Of a stretch of 40,009 nt of DNA, positions 7,723-15,371 are shown in pieces (positions within the stretch are counted from its first letter, which is position 1; the number at the start of each line of letters is the position of its first letter). The position numbers and the translations under genes are program-made. The stretch covers positions 1 through 40,009 of the forward strand of contig JAIFKX010000130.1 of NCBI GenBank assembly GCA_020049335.1, given 5' to 3'. The DNA comes from Paludibacter sp. (GTDB taxonomy: Bacteria > Bacteroidota > Bacteroidia > Bacteroidales > Paludibacteraceae). The notes under the pieces are model-generated. The model was not told the origin of the DNA, searched no databases, and was given only the letters and a program-made list of their open reading frames with translations.

Positions 7723-8873
7723 TTCCATACTTTATCGATACCACTTTACGCGATGGCGAACAAGCGCCAGGTGTTGTTTTCGGACTTAGGGAAAAAATTC
7801 GCATTGCCGAATTGTTAGACGATATATGGGTACCCGAAATTGAAATTGGCACGCCAGCAATGGGCGAAAAAGAAATCAGCGACATTCGTAGTATTTGTAA
7901 AATTGGTTTTAATTTCAAAACATTAGCATGGTGTAGAGCTACTAAAACAGACATTCAAATGGCTAAACGAGCTGGAACAAATGGTATTCATTTGTCGTTT
8001 CCAGTTTCAGCTGTTTTAATGAAAGTTATGGATAAAAGTCCCGATTGGGTGATGAAGCAATTGCTCGAAACCTCACAAATTGCCGCGAGCGAGTTCGAAT
8101 ATGTAACGATTGGTGCTCAAGATGCTTCGCGTGCCGAACTTTCATTTTTAAAAGAATTTGTTTCGAGTGCAAAAGATTTTGGTGCTTCGCGCATACGTTT
8201 GGCTGATACAGTGGGCGTATTAAATCCAATGACGACTTTTGATATGGTAAGTGCTATTCGAAAAGTGGAACCAGATATTCCACTCGAAATTCATGCTCAT
8301 AATGATTTAGGAATGGCAACTGCCAACACTTTAGCGGCTTACATGGCTGGAGCTAATTGCCTAAGTACTACCGTAAATGGGTTAGGCGAACGAGCGGGAA
8401 ATGCCCCAATGGAAGAAGTGGCAATGGCCCTGGAAATGAGTGCAAAAGTGAACTGTGGATTACAAACCGATAAATTTCAGGCAATAAGCGAATATGTGGC
8501 TAAAGTATCGAACCGCCACGTAGGCGACAGCAAACCTATAACAGGAAAAATGGCGCTGACCCACGAAAGTGGAATTCACACCAATAGTTTAATGAAAAAC
8601 CGCAGTTCGTATCAGTTGCTCTCTGCCGAGAGAATTGGACGCCAAGAAGTTGATTTTCTCATTGGTAAACATAGTGGCAAAGCTACATTAGAGTTTTTTA
8701 TGCACGAATCGGGGCTGCTTTTTGATGATGCTTTTACCTCACGCTTGTTGATTTTAGTAAAAAAAATGGCTGAGAAATTAAAACGAACCATTTCAAAAAA
8801 AGAGTTCTTCGATTTATATACGCAAGAATATGTTCGTATTATAAATCAAGAATTATCCATTTTAAAATATTAA
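7659..8873 (+). CDS. nifV: NifV, homocitrate synthase
   Basis: NifV condenses acetyl-CoA with 2-oxoglutarate to homocitrate, the organic ligand of FeMo-co. The HMGL/DRE-TIM-metallolyase signatures are clear: FIDTTLRDGEQAPGV, IHAHNDLGMATAN and NGLGERAGNAPMEE. The length (about 404 residues) is normal for NifV. The ORF track starts at a TTG at 7644; the ATG at 7659 is the better start. The first 22 residues, NxxRDESNFNSPLGVRG, are repeat-derived and no start codon occurs after them, so the leader must be translated. It is the third gene of the plus-strand nif unit and is followed after 6 bases by the next gene. Confidence 0.95.
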   Translation: MNANNNIRDESNFNSPLGVRGLPYFIDTTLRDGEQAPGVVFGLREKIRIAELLDDIWVPEIEIGTPAMGEKEISDIRSICKIGFNFKTLAWCRATKTDIQMAKRAGTNGIHLSFPVSAVLMKVMDKSPDWVMKQLLETSQIAASEFEYVTIGAQDASRAELSFLKEFVSSAKDFGASRIRLADTVGVLNPMTTFDMVSAIRKVEPDIPLEIHAHNDLGMATANTLAAYMAGANCLSTTVNGLGERAGNAPMEEVAMALEMSAKVNCGLQTDKFQAISEYVAKVSNRHVGDSKPITGKMALTHESGIHTNSLMKNRSSYQLLSAERIGRQEVDFLIGKHSGKATLEFFMHESGLLFDDAFTSRLLILVKKMAEKLKRTISKKEFFDLYTQEYVRIINQELSILKY

Positions 8874-8879
8874 AAAGTT

Positions 8880-9314
8880 ATGACAACTGAATTAATTATA
8901 CCGGATGCCGAAATGTTTGAATTGGCAAAATCAAGTTTGAAATATGCAAATGGCTATTTCTCAACATTTAGCAAAAGTGTGAGCAACGAAAATTCGCGGT
9001 TTGATGTAGATTTACTCTATCAAATGGCAATTTTGAGCCTCGAAAAGTATTATATAGCCTTGCTTGCTCGTTACGATTGGAATGCAACGCATCACATGCC
9101 CATTGCAATGTATCACGAAGCCCAAACTTTTGAGCCCGAACTGACCGACGAAATGAAAATGACTTCGATTCTAGTTGGTAAGTTTGAGGCGATTTGCACC
9201 ATAGAAGGATTCGGTTACCGTCAACCAACAAAGGATGATTTGGTGGCTATGAAAGTAGGAATATTTGATATAAAACAATTGGTAGAAAAGCGATTAGCCG
9301 AAATAATGAATTGA
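8880..9314 (+). CDS. nif-linked protein of unknown function, helical, HEPN-like
   Basis: The 144-residue protein starts 6 bases after nifV and so is almost surely co-transcribed. It is predicted mostly helical, with a central helix pair (LLYQMAILSLEKYYIALLARY and a His-rich turn ATHHMPIAMYHEA). This resembles HEPN-type helical bundles, but I see no RxxxxH catalytic motif that would settle it. No signal peptide or membrane span. Its position next to nifV and before another unknown gene suggests an accessory role in nitrogen fixation. I do not recognise a named family. Confidence 0.7.
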   Translation: MTTELIIPDAEMFELAKSSLKYANGYFSTFSKSVSNENSRFDVDLLYQMAILSLEKYYIALLARYDWNATHHMPIAMYHEAQTFEPELTDEMKMTSILVGKFEAICTIEGFGYRQPTKDDLVAMKVGIFDIKQLVEKRLAEIMN

Positions 9315-9338
9315 ATATAACTTAATTAAACCAAGAAA

Positions 9339-9668
9339 ATGAAACAGCAACTAAGTCCAAAATTGTACGAACTCGAGAAAGTTAAATTTATTATCAAAGA
9401 TGCTACTGGTTTAGATATTGCTTATGCCTACGACGATTTAGTATTTGCCGAGCATGGTTTGTTTCTTTTGCAGTACTTAGATAATGAAAGTACGCAGTTT
9501 GCCTGTTGGTTTAATGCTGAAGTGTATGAAAAAGAGGAGATTAAAATCTTTGATTCGTTAGTAAAAACAGCTTTGTTGAATAAATCCACAATCACTTACA
9601 AAGGTAGATTTTGCATGAAGGAAAAGGTGGGAAGCGAAGAAATAGAAATTGAATTTGTGGATTTGTAG
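9339..9668 (+). CDS. nif-linked conserved-looking protein of unknown function
   Basis: The 109-residue protein is 24 bases downstream of the previous gene and ends the plus-strand nif unit. It has alternating short strands (KLYELEKVKFIIKDATGLDIAYAYDDLVFAEHGLFLLQYL) and an acidic end (EEIEIEFVDL), with two Cys residues (C71-region ACWFN and RFCMKEK). It is soluble, without signal peptide or membrane span. The stop is only 6 bases from the stop of the convergent toxin gene, so read-through from either side would be antisense. No family recognised. Confidence 0.7.
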   Translation: MKQQLSPKLYELEKVKFIIKDATGLDIAYAYDDLVFAEHGLFLLQYLDNESTQFACWFNAEVYEKEEIKIFDSLVKTALLNKSTITYKGRFCMKEKVGSEEIEIEFVDL

Positions 9669-9674
9669 AATTAA

Positions 9675-9980
9675 TTATTCTCTTAGCATTGAAGCAGGAA
9701 CTATTCGCTGTATAAGTACTATGTCATCGTGAACGGTGTAGATAATTGCCATTTTTTTATAATTGACTCTTCTGGCATTGTGCCCGTATTTCAAAACTGT
9801 TTTGAGCTCGGAAACTGGAAAGCTTTCGGCAGAAATTGATAAATTTGAGATTTCCGAATAAATACCTTTAATATATTGTTTAGATGTTAAGGGTGATTTG
9901 CATATTTCAAATATATAGAAATGTAGATTCTCAATATCAAAATCTGCAAGAGAAGATGTTCTTAAATTAAATTGCTTCAT
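9675..9980 (-). CDS. RelE/ParE-family toxin
   Basis: The 101-residue protein has the RelE/ParE pattern: an N-terminal strand (KQFNLRTSSLADFD), helices, then RRVNYKKMAIIYTVHDDIVLIQRIVPAS, the beta-sheet core with basic residues that in RelE/ParE members contacts mRNA or gyrase. Its start overlaps the stop of the antitoxin gene by four bases (ATGA), the standard arrangement of a type II toxin-antitoxin pair. It lies at the convergent end of the nif/mod island, where it could select for retention of the region. Confidence 0.8.
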   Translation of the reverse strand: MKQFNLRTSSLADFDIENLHFYIFEICKSPLTSKQYIKGIYSEISNLSISAESFPVSELKTVLKYGHNARRVNYKKMAIIYTVHDDIVLIQRIVPASMLRE

Positions 9981-10189
9981 AGTTTTCTAATGTCAAAACC
10001 ATAATGTTCTTCCATTTTTTTCCATAATTTTTCAAACGACTCATCTACCGAAAAAGTCTTAATTGGCAAACCATCTTCACCAAGAGGTAAAGGATTGTCT
10101 ATTTTTACAATTTTTCGATGCCTTTCAAGTTCTTGAATGATTTTTCTGCCTTTTGGAGTGCTAACATCTATATGTGCTGTTACTGTCAT
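9977..10189 (-). CDS. antitoxin of the RelE/ParE pair
   Basis: The 70-residue protein from the ATG at 10189 begins MTVTAHIDVSTPKGRKIIQEL, a short strand then helix as in ribbon-type antitoxins, with HRKIVKIDNPLPL and an acidic/aromatic tail suited to bind the toxin. The track extends 19 residues upstream (MKCFYEKSLYICINKNQPN), but that part looks non-coding. The same layout (ID.sT..GkK....R.rK.v...NP) is seen in the antitoxin at 31648, so they belong to one family. Confidence 0.75.
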   Translation of the reverse strand: MTVTAHIDVSTPKGRKIIQELERHRKIVKIDNPLPLGEDGLPIKTFSVDESFEKLWKKMEEHYGFDIRKL

Positions 10190-10274
10190 GTTTGGTTGGT
10201 TTTTGTTGATGCAAATATACAACGATTTTTCATAAAAACACTTCAACTACATCAAAAGTTCATAACAATTTTAC

Positions 10275-10514
10275 TTACCGAAACAGCCTGAACCACGCTT
10301 TTACTTCCTTTACTCGTCCCGCCTGTTCGTAAGTTTGGCATTTTAGTTCCAACACATTAAAAGCATCCTCCATTTCGTCGGGCGTAAACTTCATGTCATT
10401 GTTAGCAAGCCCGTTGAGTAATTCTGTTTGCGATTTGTAGGCATAACAGGACTTTCGGAAATCATTGTCCGAATCTACTTTCGATATAAAATTTATTGCG
10501 TTTTGTAAGCTCAT
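10275..10514 (-). CDS. Nif11-like small protein
   Basis: The 79-residue protein begins MSLQNAINFISKVDSDNDFRKS, the typical opening of the Nif11 domain, and continues with a helical middle (FTPDEMEDAFNVLELK). Nif11 proteins are found in nif clusters of cyanobacteria and others, with unknown function, and as leaders of modified peptides. Here there is no double-Gly cleavage site or Cys-rich core, so the nif-type role is more likely. It lies between the toxin-antitoxin pair and the NifX-like gene, and is joined to the latter by a repeat module of about 110 bp. Confidence 0.7.
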   Translation of the reverse strand: MSLQNAINFISKVDSDNDFRKSCYAYKSQTELLNGLANNDMKFTPDEMEDAFNVLELKCQTYEQAGRVKEVKAWFRLFR

Positions 10515-10520
10515 AATATT

Positions 10521-10633
10521 ACCCCTAACCCCTCCCGTTTTCGGGATAAATTGCGGGGAATTAAGTTAGTATTGTTAATTAAATATTTTTAGTTTAAGAA
10601 TCACTTCCATATTCCCCTTTAGGGGTTAGGGGT
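10521..10633 (-). repeat. repeat module between the NifX-like and Nif11-like genes
   Basis: A swapped-core copy (10521-10558, CCCCTAACCCCTCCCG ... ATAAATTGCGGGG) faces a standard copy (10614-10632). The standard copy, read on the minus strand, gives the last codons TPNP and the stop of the NifX-like gene. The spacer has the usual TTAGTATTGTTAATT extension. Confidence 0.85.
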
Positions 10634-11032
10634 GGTTTCGCAAACATCTGTGCTACAGGTAGTGCATTCGCCACCACACACAGTTGCCAACTCCATAGCG
10701 GCATCGTGACTATATAAATCTAATTTTTTATTTGTATAAAAATCGATATTCTCTGTCAAGGTGTTTCCAACTGCTTTATACACCTCAAATCCTTTATTTA
10801 CAAGAATTTTTAATGCCATTGGGTGAATTTGGCGTGTAATAATTACCGATATTGCCAAGGCTTCGAGTGCAGGTAAAAGTTCGCCCATATTGGGGGCTAA
10901 ATCATTTGTTTTAAGCCAATTGCCTGATTTTGAATCTATGTTATATAAGCAGATACTACCATTTACATGTAAGCTCGACGCAATCGTGTTCTTGTTGGTT
11001 GCTGTATCTTGTGTTGGTATTGCTATATTCAT
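10619..11032 (-). CDS. NifX/NifB-C-like dinitrogenase cofactor-binding protein
   Basis: The 137-residue protein belongs to the dinitrogenase iron-molybdenum cofactor family (NifX, NafY-core, NifB C-terminus). It opens MNIAIPTQDTATNKNTIASS, has ELLPALEALAISVIITRQIHPMA in place of the usual cofactor-binding alpha/beta core, and ends in a Cys-rich tail (CGGECTTCSTDVC) that could bind an iron-sulfur cluster. Members bind NifB-co or FeMo-co in transit. The final TPNP and the stop codon are supplied by a dispersed repeat, so the original C-terminus may have been replaced. Confidence 0.8.
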   Translation of the reverse strand: MNIAIPTQDTATNKNTIASSLHVNGSICLYNIDSKSGNWLKTNDLAPNMGELLPALEALAISVIITRQIHPMALKILVNKGFEVYKAVGNTLTENIDFYTNKKLDLYSHDAAMELATVCGGECTTCSTDVCETTPNP

Positions 11033-11056
11033 AATTCTAAATATTTTAAAAACCTG

Positions 11057-11190
11057 CCCTCCAACCCCTAAAGGGGAGTTGAATTAGTATAGTTTTGTTT
11101 AAACTATTAACTGTAAATCATTTTTATCATTGATTACTAATTTCTGTTCCCCGCAATTTATCCCGACGCAGACGGGAGGGGTTAGGGGCA
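11057..11190 (-). repeat. repeat module between the GNAT and NifX-like genes
   Basis: A standard copy (11060-11079) faces a swapped-core copy (11149-11188) across an AT-rich spacer that holds ATTAGTAATC and AACTATTAACTGTAAA. On the minus strand the order is swapped-core first. It lies between the GNAT stop at 11199 and the NifX-like start at 11032; the latter gene keeps its own ATG after the repeat. Confidence 0.85.
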
Positions 11191-11198
11191 GGTTATAT

Positions 11199-11666
11199 TT
11201 ATATCTTTTTTGTCCAAAAAAGCATTTTGTGCTCACATTCGGCAAAACCAAGGCTTTTGTACAAGGTTTGCGCCGTTGCATTATCTTCGCGCACTTCAAG
11301 TGTTATTTTGCAGTATTTCCGTTCTACCGAAGTTTCTATTAGTTTCTGCATCAATGCTTTTCCTATTCCTTTGCCTCTAAATTCAGTTAATACAACAATA
11401 TCGTGAATGTACAAATAGGGTTTTACATTGAACGTCGAAAAATTAACAAAACAAGTGGCTAACCCAACAGCTTTAGAATCAGTTATGGCAAAAAGTACTT
11501 GGGCTGTTGGGTGATTAGCCAACCCATCAATTAATCGGAGTTGTTTTAACTTGTTTAGCGGCTCTGCATTTCCCATTGGGTCGGTCATATAATGATTTAT
11601 CAGTTCAGCCAACGCCTGTAAATGCTGAGGATTTTCGAAATCACAAAATTCAAATGTAATATCCAT
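11199..11666 (-). CDS. GNAT-family N-acetyltransferase
   Basis: The 155-residue protein has GNAT motif A (VVLTEFRGKGIGKALMQ, the acetyl-CoA pyrophosphate loop) followed by ITLEVREDNATAQTLYKSLGF (motif B). It transfers an acetyl group from acetyl-CoA to an amine; the substrate is not visible. It is located between nifA and the NifX-like gene in the same direction, which hints at co-transcription, but GNAT genes are often unrelated to neighbours. Full length for the family. Confidence 0.85.
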   Translation of the reverse strand: MDITFEFCDFENPQHLQALAELINHYMTDPMGNAEPLNKLKQLRLIDGLANHPTAQVLFAITDSKAVGLATCFVNFSTFNVKPYLYIHDIVVLTEFRGKGIGKALMQKLIETSVERKYCKITLEVREDNATAQTLYKSLGFAECEHKMLFWTKKI

Positions 11667-11713
11667 ATTTTCAATTATTTTGAAATCATCAACTATAAAC
11701 TATTAACTGTAAA

Positions 11714-13264
11714 CTATACTTTATACCTCTTGGGTTCAATATCATATTTTTTTGTCCGAATTCCCATCATACGTTCGGTAATACCCAATTGCTCAGCAGC
11801 TTTGGCGCTATTGCCTTTGGTGGCAGTGAGGGCATCAATTATGATTTGCTTTTCCATTTTACCAATAATTATGTCGAGAGTGCCACTCTGCATTGTTTTT
11901 GTGCTTTCGGCAGTTTGGAGCGAAGCAGGTAAGTTGTTGGTTCGCAACACATTGTCGTTACTCAAAATACAAGCACGCTCAATGCAATTTTCCAATTCGC
12001 GAATATTACCAGGCCAATGATACACCATCAGTGTATCTATTGCCGACGAAGTGATGCGTTTGATGTTTTTACCGTGGCGTTTATTGAATTTTTCGATAAA
12101 AAAATCGGTCAAAATAGGAATGTCGTTTATGCGTTCGCGCAATGCCGGAATGTAAATCGGAAAAACATTGATGCGGTAATATAAATCTTCGCGAAACTTA
12201 TCATTGGTAATCAAATCTTCCAGATTGCGATTTGTTGCACAAATTATGCGCACATCTACTTTTATGGGTTTTGTGCTACCAATTCGTTCAATTTCTCGCT
12301 CTTGCAACACACGAAGCAGTTTTACTTGCGTGGATGCGGGAATATCGCCAAACTCGTCTAAAAAAATTGTTCCACCATTGGCGGCTTCAAACCGACCAAT
12401 ACGTGTATTCGAAGCGCCTGTAAATGAGCCCTTTTCGTGTCCAAAGAGTTCACTTTCAATCAAGCTTTCAGGCAGTGCAGCGCAGTTTACTTTTATAAAT
12501 GGTTTGGTTTTACGGTTGCTGTTGAAATGCAATGCATCGGCAATTAATTCTTTCCCAACACCACTTTCACCACGTATTAACACAGTAGCATCAGTGGCAG
12601 CCACGCTTTCAATCAGGCGAAATACTTCGTTCATTTTGCTCGAATTGCCTTTTATTTTTTCGGGTAAAATACGACTATGCAGTTCCCCTCTAAGACTTTG
12701 ATTTTCGGCACGAAGCATCTCCATTTCTTCGGCATACTCCTGCCTTCGGCGCATGGTGCGCCCAATCATCGATCCAACAATTTTCAACAATCTAATATCG
12801 TAATCGAACGATTTAACTTTGTAATATACTTTGTGTAAACTTAAAGTTCCTATTGTTTCATCTTTGTAGCGAATTGGTGTGCAAATAAACGACACATCGG
12901 AGCCATTTATTTGGGTAGGAGCTTTGGTAAGATTTAAAAATTCTTTTGAGTCTGCTATTTTAGGAAGTAAAATGGTTTCCCCATTTTCGATTACACGCCC
13001 AATTATACCCTTACCTATTTTGTATGCAACTTGTTTACTTTCAGTCTCATTAAAACCAAAAGTAGCCTCAATAGCAATTGCGGATGTCTCCCTATTGAGA
13101 ACTGTGAGTAATATCCGTTCAGCCTTTAAATGACCAGCCAACAAAGAAATCACCTCATCTAAGTTGATTTCTTTATTGCTTAATAAGGAGCTGAGTTGGA
13201 GTAAAACTTCGAGTTCTTTGGCTCCATAACAAGATGGGTCATTGAATCTACAAAAATCCTCCAT
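11714..13264 (-). CDS. nifA: NifA-type sigma-54-dependent activator
   Basis: The 516-residue protein has an N-terminal GAF domain (about 20-165), a short linker, an AAA+ domain (Walker A GESGVGKE, Walker [13 protein letters not shown], arginine-finger region [13 protein letters not shown]) and a C-terminal Fis-type helix-turn-helix ([21 protein letters not shown]). This is the NifA layout, and the HTH is NifA-like. The sigma-54 contact loop reads GSFTGA rather than GAFTGA. The C-X4-C in NCIERAC is present but the longer Cys series of oxygen-sensitive rhizobial NifA is not. The likely target is the nifB promoter region at 5624-5690. Confidence 0.85.
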   Translation of the reverse strand: MEDFCRFNDPSCYGAKELEVLLQLSSLLSNKEINLDEVISLLAGHLKAERILLTVLNRETSAIAIEATFGFNETESKQVAYKIGKGIIGRVIENGETILLPKIADSKEFLNLTKAPTQINGSDVSFICTPIRYKDETIGTLSLHKVYYKVKSFDYDIRLLKIVGSMIGRTMRRRQEYAEEMEMLRAENQSLRGELHSRILPEKIKGNSSKMNEVFRLIESVAATDATVLIRGESGVGKELIADALHFNSNRKTKPFIKVNCAALPESLIESELFGHEKGSFTGASNTRIGRFEAANGGTIFLDEFGDIPASTQVKLLRVLQEREIERIGSTKPIKVDVRIICATNRNLEDLITNDKFREDLYYRINVFPIYIPALRERINDIPILTDFFIEKFNKRHGKNIKRITSSAIDTLMVYHWPGNIRELENCIERACILSNDNVLRTNNLPASLQTAESTKTMQSGTLDIIIGKMEKQIIIDALTATKGNSAKAAEQLGITERMMGIRTKKYDIEPKRYKV

Positions 13265-13526
13265 TATATAATATCTTTATTATACCTAAAAAAACTAATA
13301 CCTTTACTAATGATGCAAAATTACAAATTAATTGATAAATATGTAAGGTAAATGAAGAAATTAATAGAAAAAATGACAAAAATAATAAAATGATATAATT
13401 AATACCAAAATGCTATCATTCTGTTTAAATCTGGGTAATTTAAAATGATTATTAAAAGAGTATATGCTTTAATTAAAAATTTATTATTTAATACAGAGCA
13501 AGGTTTGTGTTATCAAAGTCCTCTTA

Positions 13527-14075
13527 TCATTTAAAACGTTCATCCGACCGAAGTTTTTCGAGTGGAAGATCTTTATTTTTTTCTAACCAACCAATTTTCA
13601 CATCAAAACGGTTATCGTAACGCGGATAAAAAGGTTTTATGTCGATTAATGGCGTACCATCGAGCATATCAACCTGCTCAATGTGCAGGACATTTCCTTC
13701 TACACCAATCAACTTTACTGTGGAAATACCAATGGCATTGGGACGTTTTGGCGCTTTGGTTGAGAAAATACCGTGTGTTTCGATGTCCATAAATGGAACA
13801 ACTTCCAGCTCATAGCCTTCGATTTTATGAAAACGATAGATTAAAGTCAGGTGCGAAAAACCTTCAATATCCTTCAACCCTGCTGCATATTCGGGTAAAA
13901 GTTCAATTGTGCCGCAAATTCCTTCGGCGGCAATAGGTTGAATAGGCATATTCTTCACATCGGTGTGCGGTGTGCGAATTATGCCAATAGGGTTGAGAAT
14001 TATTTGTAAACCCCCAACCCCTAAAGGGGAGTCGTAGTTAGTATCGTTTGATATTTTGTTTAGTTTAGTTTCCAT
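13527..14075 (-). CDS. TrmO/TsaA-like (UPF0066) protein
   Basis: The domain begins at about residue 27 (LNPIGIIRTPH) and carries the family motifs GTIELLPEYAAGLKDIEGFSHLTLIYRFH and STKAPKRPNAIGISTVKL, with IKPFYPRYD near the end. Characterised members (TrmO) N6-methylate t6A37 in tRNA using SAM; homologues next to mod and nif genes in other anaerobes suggest a further role. The first 26 residues include DTNYDSPLGVGG from a repeat, and no start codon lies between repeat and domain, so the leader is translated. Lies between the mop gene and nifA. Confidence 0.8.
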   Translation of the reverse strand: METKLNKISNDTNYDSPLGVGGLQIILNPIGIIRTPHTDVKNMPIQPIAAEGICGTIELLPEYAAGLKDIEGFSHLTLIYRFHKIEGYELEVVPFMDIETHGIFSTKAPKRPNAIGISTVKLIGVEGNVLHIEQVDMLDGTPLIDIKPFYPRYDNRFDVKIGWLEKNKDLPLEKLRSDERFK

Positions 14076-14138
14076 ATATTTGAATTGTAATTATCAATAC
14101 TAATAATTCTTACACCCCTTTGGGCGCTTGGGGGCTAA
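14008..14138 (-). repeat. repeat module carrying the trmO-like start
   Basis: A standard copy (14011-14032) faces a degenerate copy (14114-14135, ACCCCTTTGGGCGCTTGGGGG) around the spacer ATTATTAGTATTGATAATTA and the ATG at 14075. The standard copy encodes SPLGVGG. The degenerate copy directly follows the mop stop codon. Confidence 0.8.
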
Positions 14139-14554
14139 TCTACCGCCAAAATTACAGCCGAAGCTTTGATAATAGCGCTGGCAATTGTACCAATTTCCAA
14201 TTCGAGCGAAGCAACTGAAGATTTGGTAATTACAGCAGTAATGGTATATCCACTACCCAAATCAATAGACACTTCATCGTTGACAGAACCTTCCAAAATA
14301 GAAGATATTTTGCCAGTAAGCACATTCCGTGCGCTAATTTTTTGTACATCTATGCCAATAATAACATTCGAAGATTTGATTAATGCATAGGTTGTTTTAC
14401 CAACTTCGAGTTCCAGAGCTTTAACCGCTCCATTGGTAACAACCGAAACAATGGCTGTTCCGCTTGGCAAAGTAATTACTACTTCTGCATTTACCGCACC
14501 TTCTGTAATTGAACTTATTGTTCCTTTTAACTGATTTCTTGTACTTAATTTCAT
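14135..14554 (-). CDS. molybdenum-binding di-Mop (molbindin) protein
   Basis: The 139-residue protein is two tandem Mop/TOBE domains of about 68 residues. Each begins with (S)TRNQLKGTISSITEGAVNAEV or SARNVLTGKISSILEGSVNDEV and ends in an ALIKSSNVIIGID-type strand. Such molbindins bind molybdate or tungstate as multimers and buffer it in the cytoplasm. It lies immediately downstream of modC, whose own C-terminal TOBE domain is missing, so this gene may supply the metal-binding function. It starts at ATG 14554 after an AT-rich spacer without repeats. Confidence 0.9.
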   Translation of the reverse strand: MKLSTRNQLKGTISSITEGAVNAEVVITLPSGTAIVSVVTNGAVKALELEVGKTTYALIKSSNVIIGIDVQKISARNVLTGKISSILEGSVNDEVSIDLGSGYTITAVITKSSVASLELEIGTIASAIIKASAVILAVD

Positions 14555-14656
14555 AATTATTCTAAATTTTAATTCAACTATTTTGTTAATTATCTCGCCC
14601 GTAAATATACGTTATCTCTTTGCTAAAACAATAGCTAAAAATAAAAAATCCTTTTT

Positions 14657-15278
14657 TTAAGCAAATATATCTTCCGGTTTACCACATTGAATAACCGCAC
14701 CATTCCTCAGCATCACCACCGTGTCGGCTAATTTTATCACTTCTTCTTTATCGTGACTCACCAATAATGTTTGAGAGTTAAGTAATTTATGCGCTTTCAG
14801 AATTTCATCCTGTAAGTTAAGTCGCATTTCGTAATCGAGTGCCGAAAGTGGTTCATCAAGCAGCAATAAATTTGGTTTTGCTGCTAAGGCACGCGCCAAC
14901 GCCACACGCTGTTTTTGTCCGCCCGAAAGTTTTGCTGGGTATTGCTTTTGCAAAGCTTCTAATCCAAAGTGATTGAGCAAATTATCTACTTCTTCGGTAT
15001 TCTTCACCTTTTGAGCAAATTCAATATTCCGTCGCACCGTCATGTTGGAAGTTAATCTTTTTTGCTGAATCGTACCAAACCTCACCGTTAAATGAAATAT
15101 ATCCACGATCAGGATTGAAAAGCCCCGCCAAAATACGCAACAAAGTAGTTTTACCCGCACCCGAATGTCCGAAAAGACAGAGCAATTCGTTATTGGCAAT
15201 TTCCAAATCCACTTTCAAAAGGTTTTTGCCCTCCGAAGTAAGCATGGAGCCATCAATTATATTTTGTTTTAAAGTCAT
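14657..15278 (-). pseudogene. modC: modC, molybdate ABC transporter ATPase, shifted and missing its Q-loop
   Basis: The first part (frame of 15278) has Walker A GHSGAGKTTLLRILAGL and reads to VWYDSAKKINF. The second part (frame of 15199) resumes at NMTVRRNIEF and has the signature LSGGQKQRVALARAL, Walker B LLLLDEPLSALD and the H-loop LVSHD. The two frames differ by +1, and the expected segment of about 20 residues with the Q-loop (the VFQ...LFP region) is absent at the junction near 15047. The lesion is thus a small deletion not divisible by three. A canonical -1 slippery A AAA AAG precedes it, but -1 leads to a stop, so programmed shifting is not supported. The TOBE domain of long ModC is also absent. 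Confidence 0.8.
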
Positions 15279-15316
15279 AAATATCTAATTAAAATTATCA
15301 TTACTAATATTTCTTA

Positions 15317-15371
15317 CCCCCCTTTAGGGGTCGGGGGTTCTTTCTTATTTCCCCTTTAGGGGTTAGGGGTT
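15317..15371 (-). repeat. two same-direction repeat copies between modB and modC
   Basis: Copies at 15317-15340 (CCCCCCTTTAGGGGTCGGGGG) and 15350-15370 (CCCCTTTAGGGGTTAGGGG) point the same way, followed toward modC by ATATTAGTAATGATAATTTT. The second copy encodes the TPNP end and stop codon of modB. Confidence 0.8.

Noticed and set aside
15047-15075. Programmed -1 frameshift in modC at A AAA AAG
   Set aside because: The second part lies in the +1 frame; a -1 shift at this site meets a stop at once, and the Q-loop segment would still be missing.
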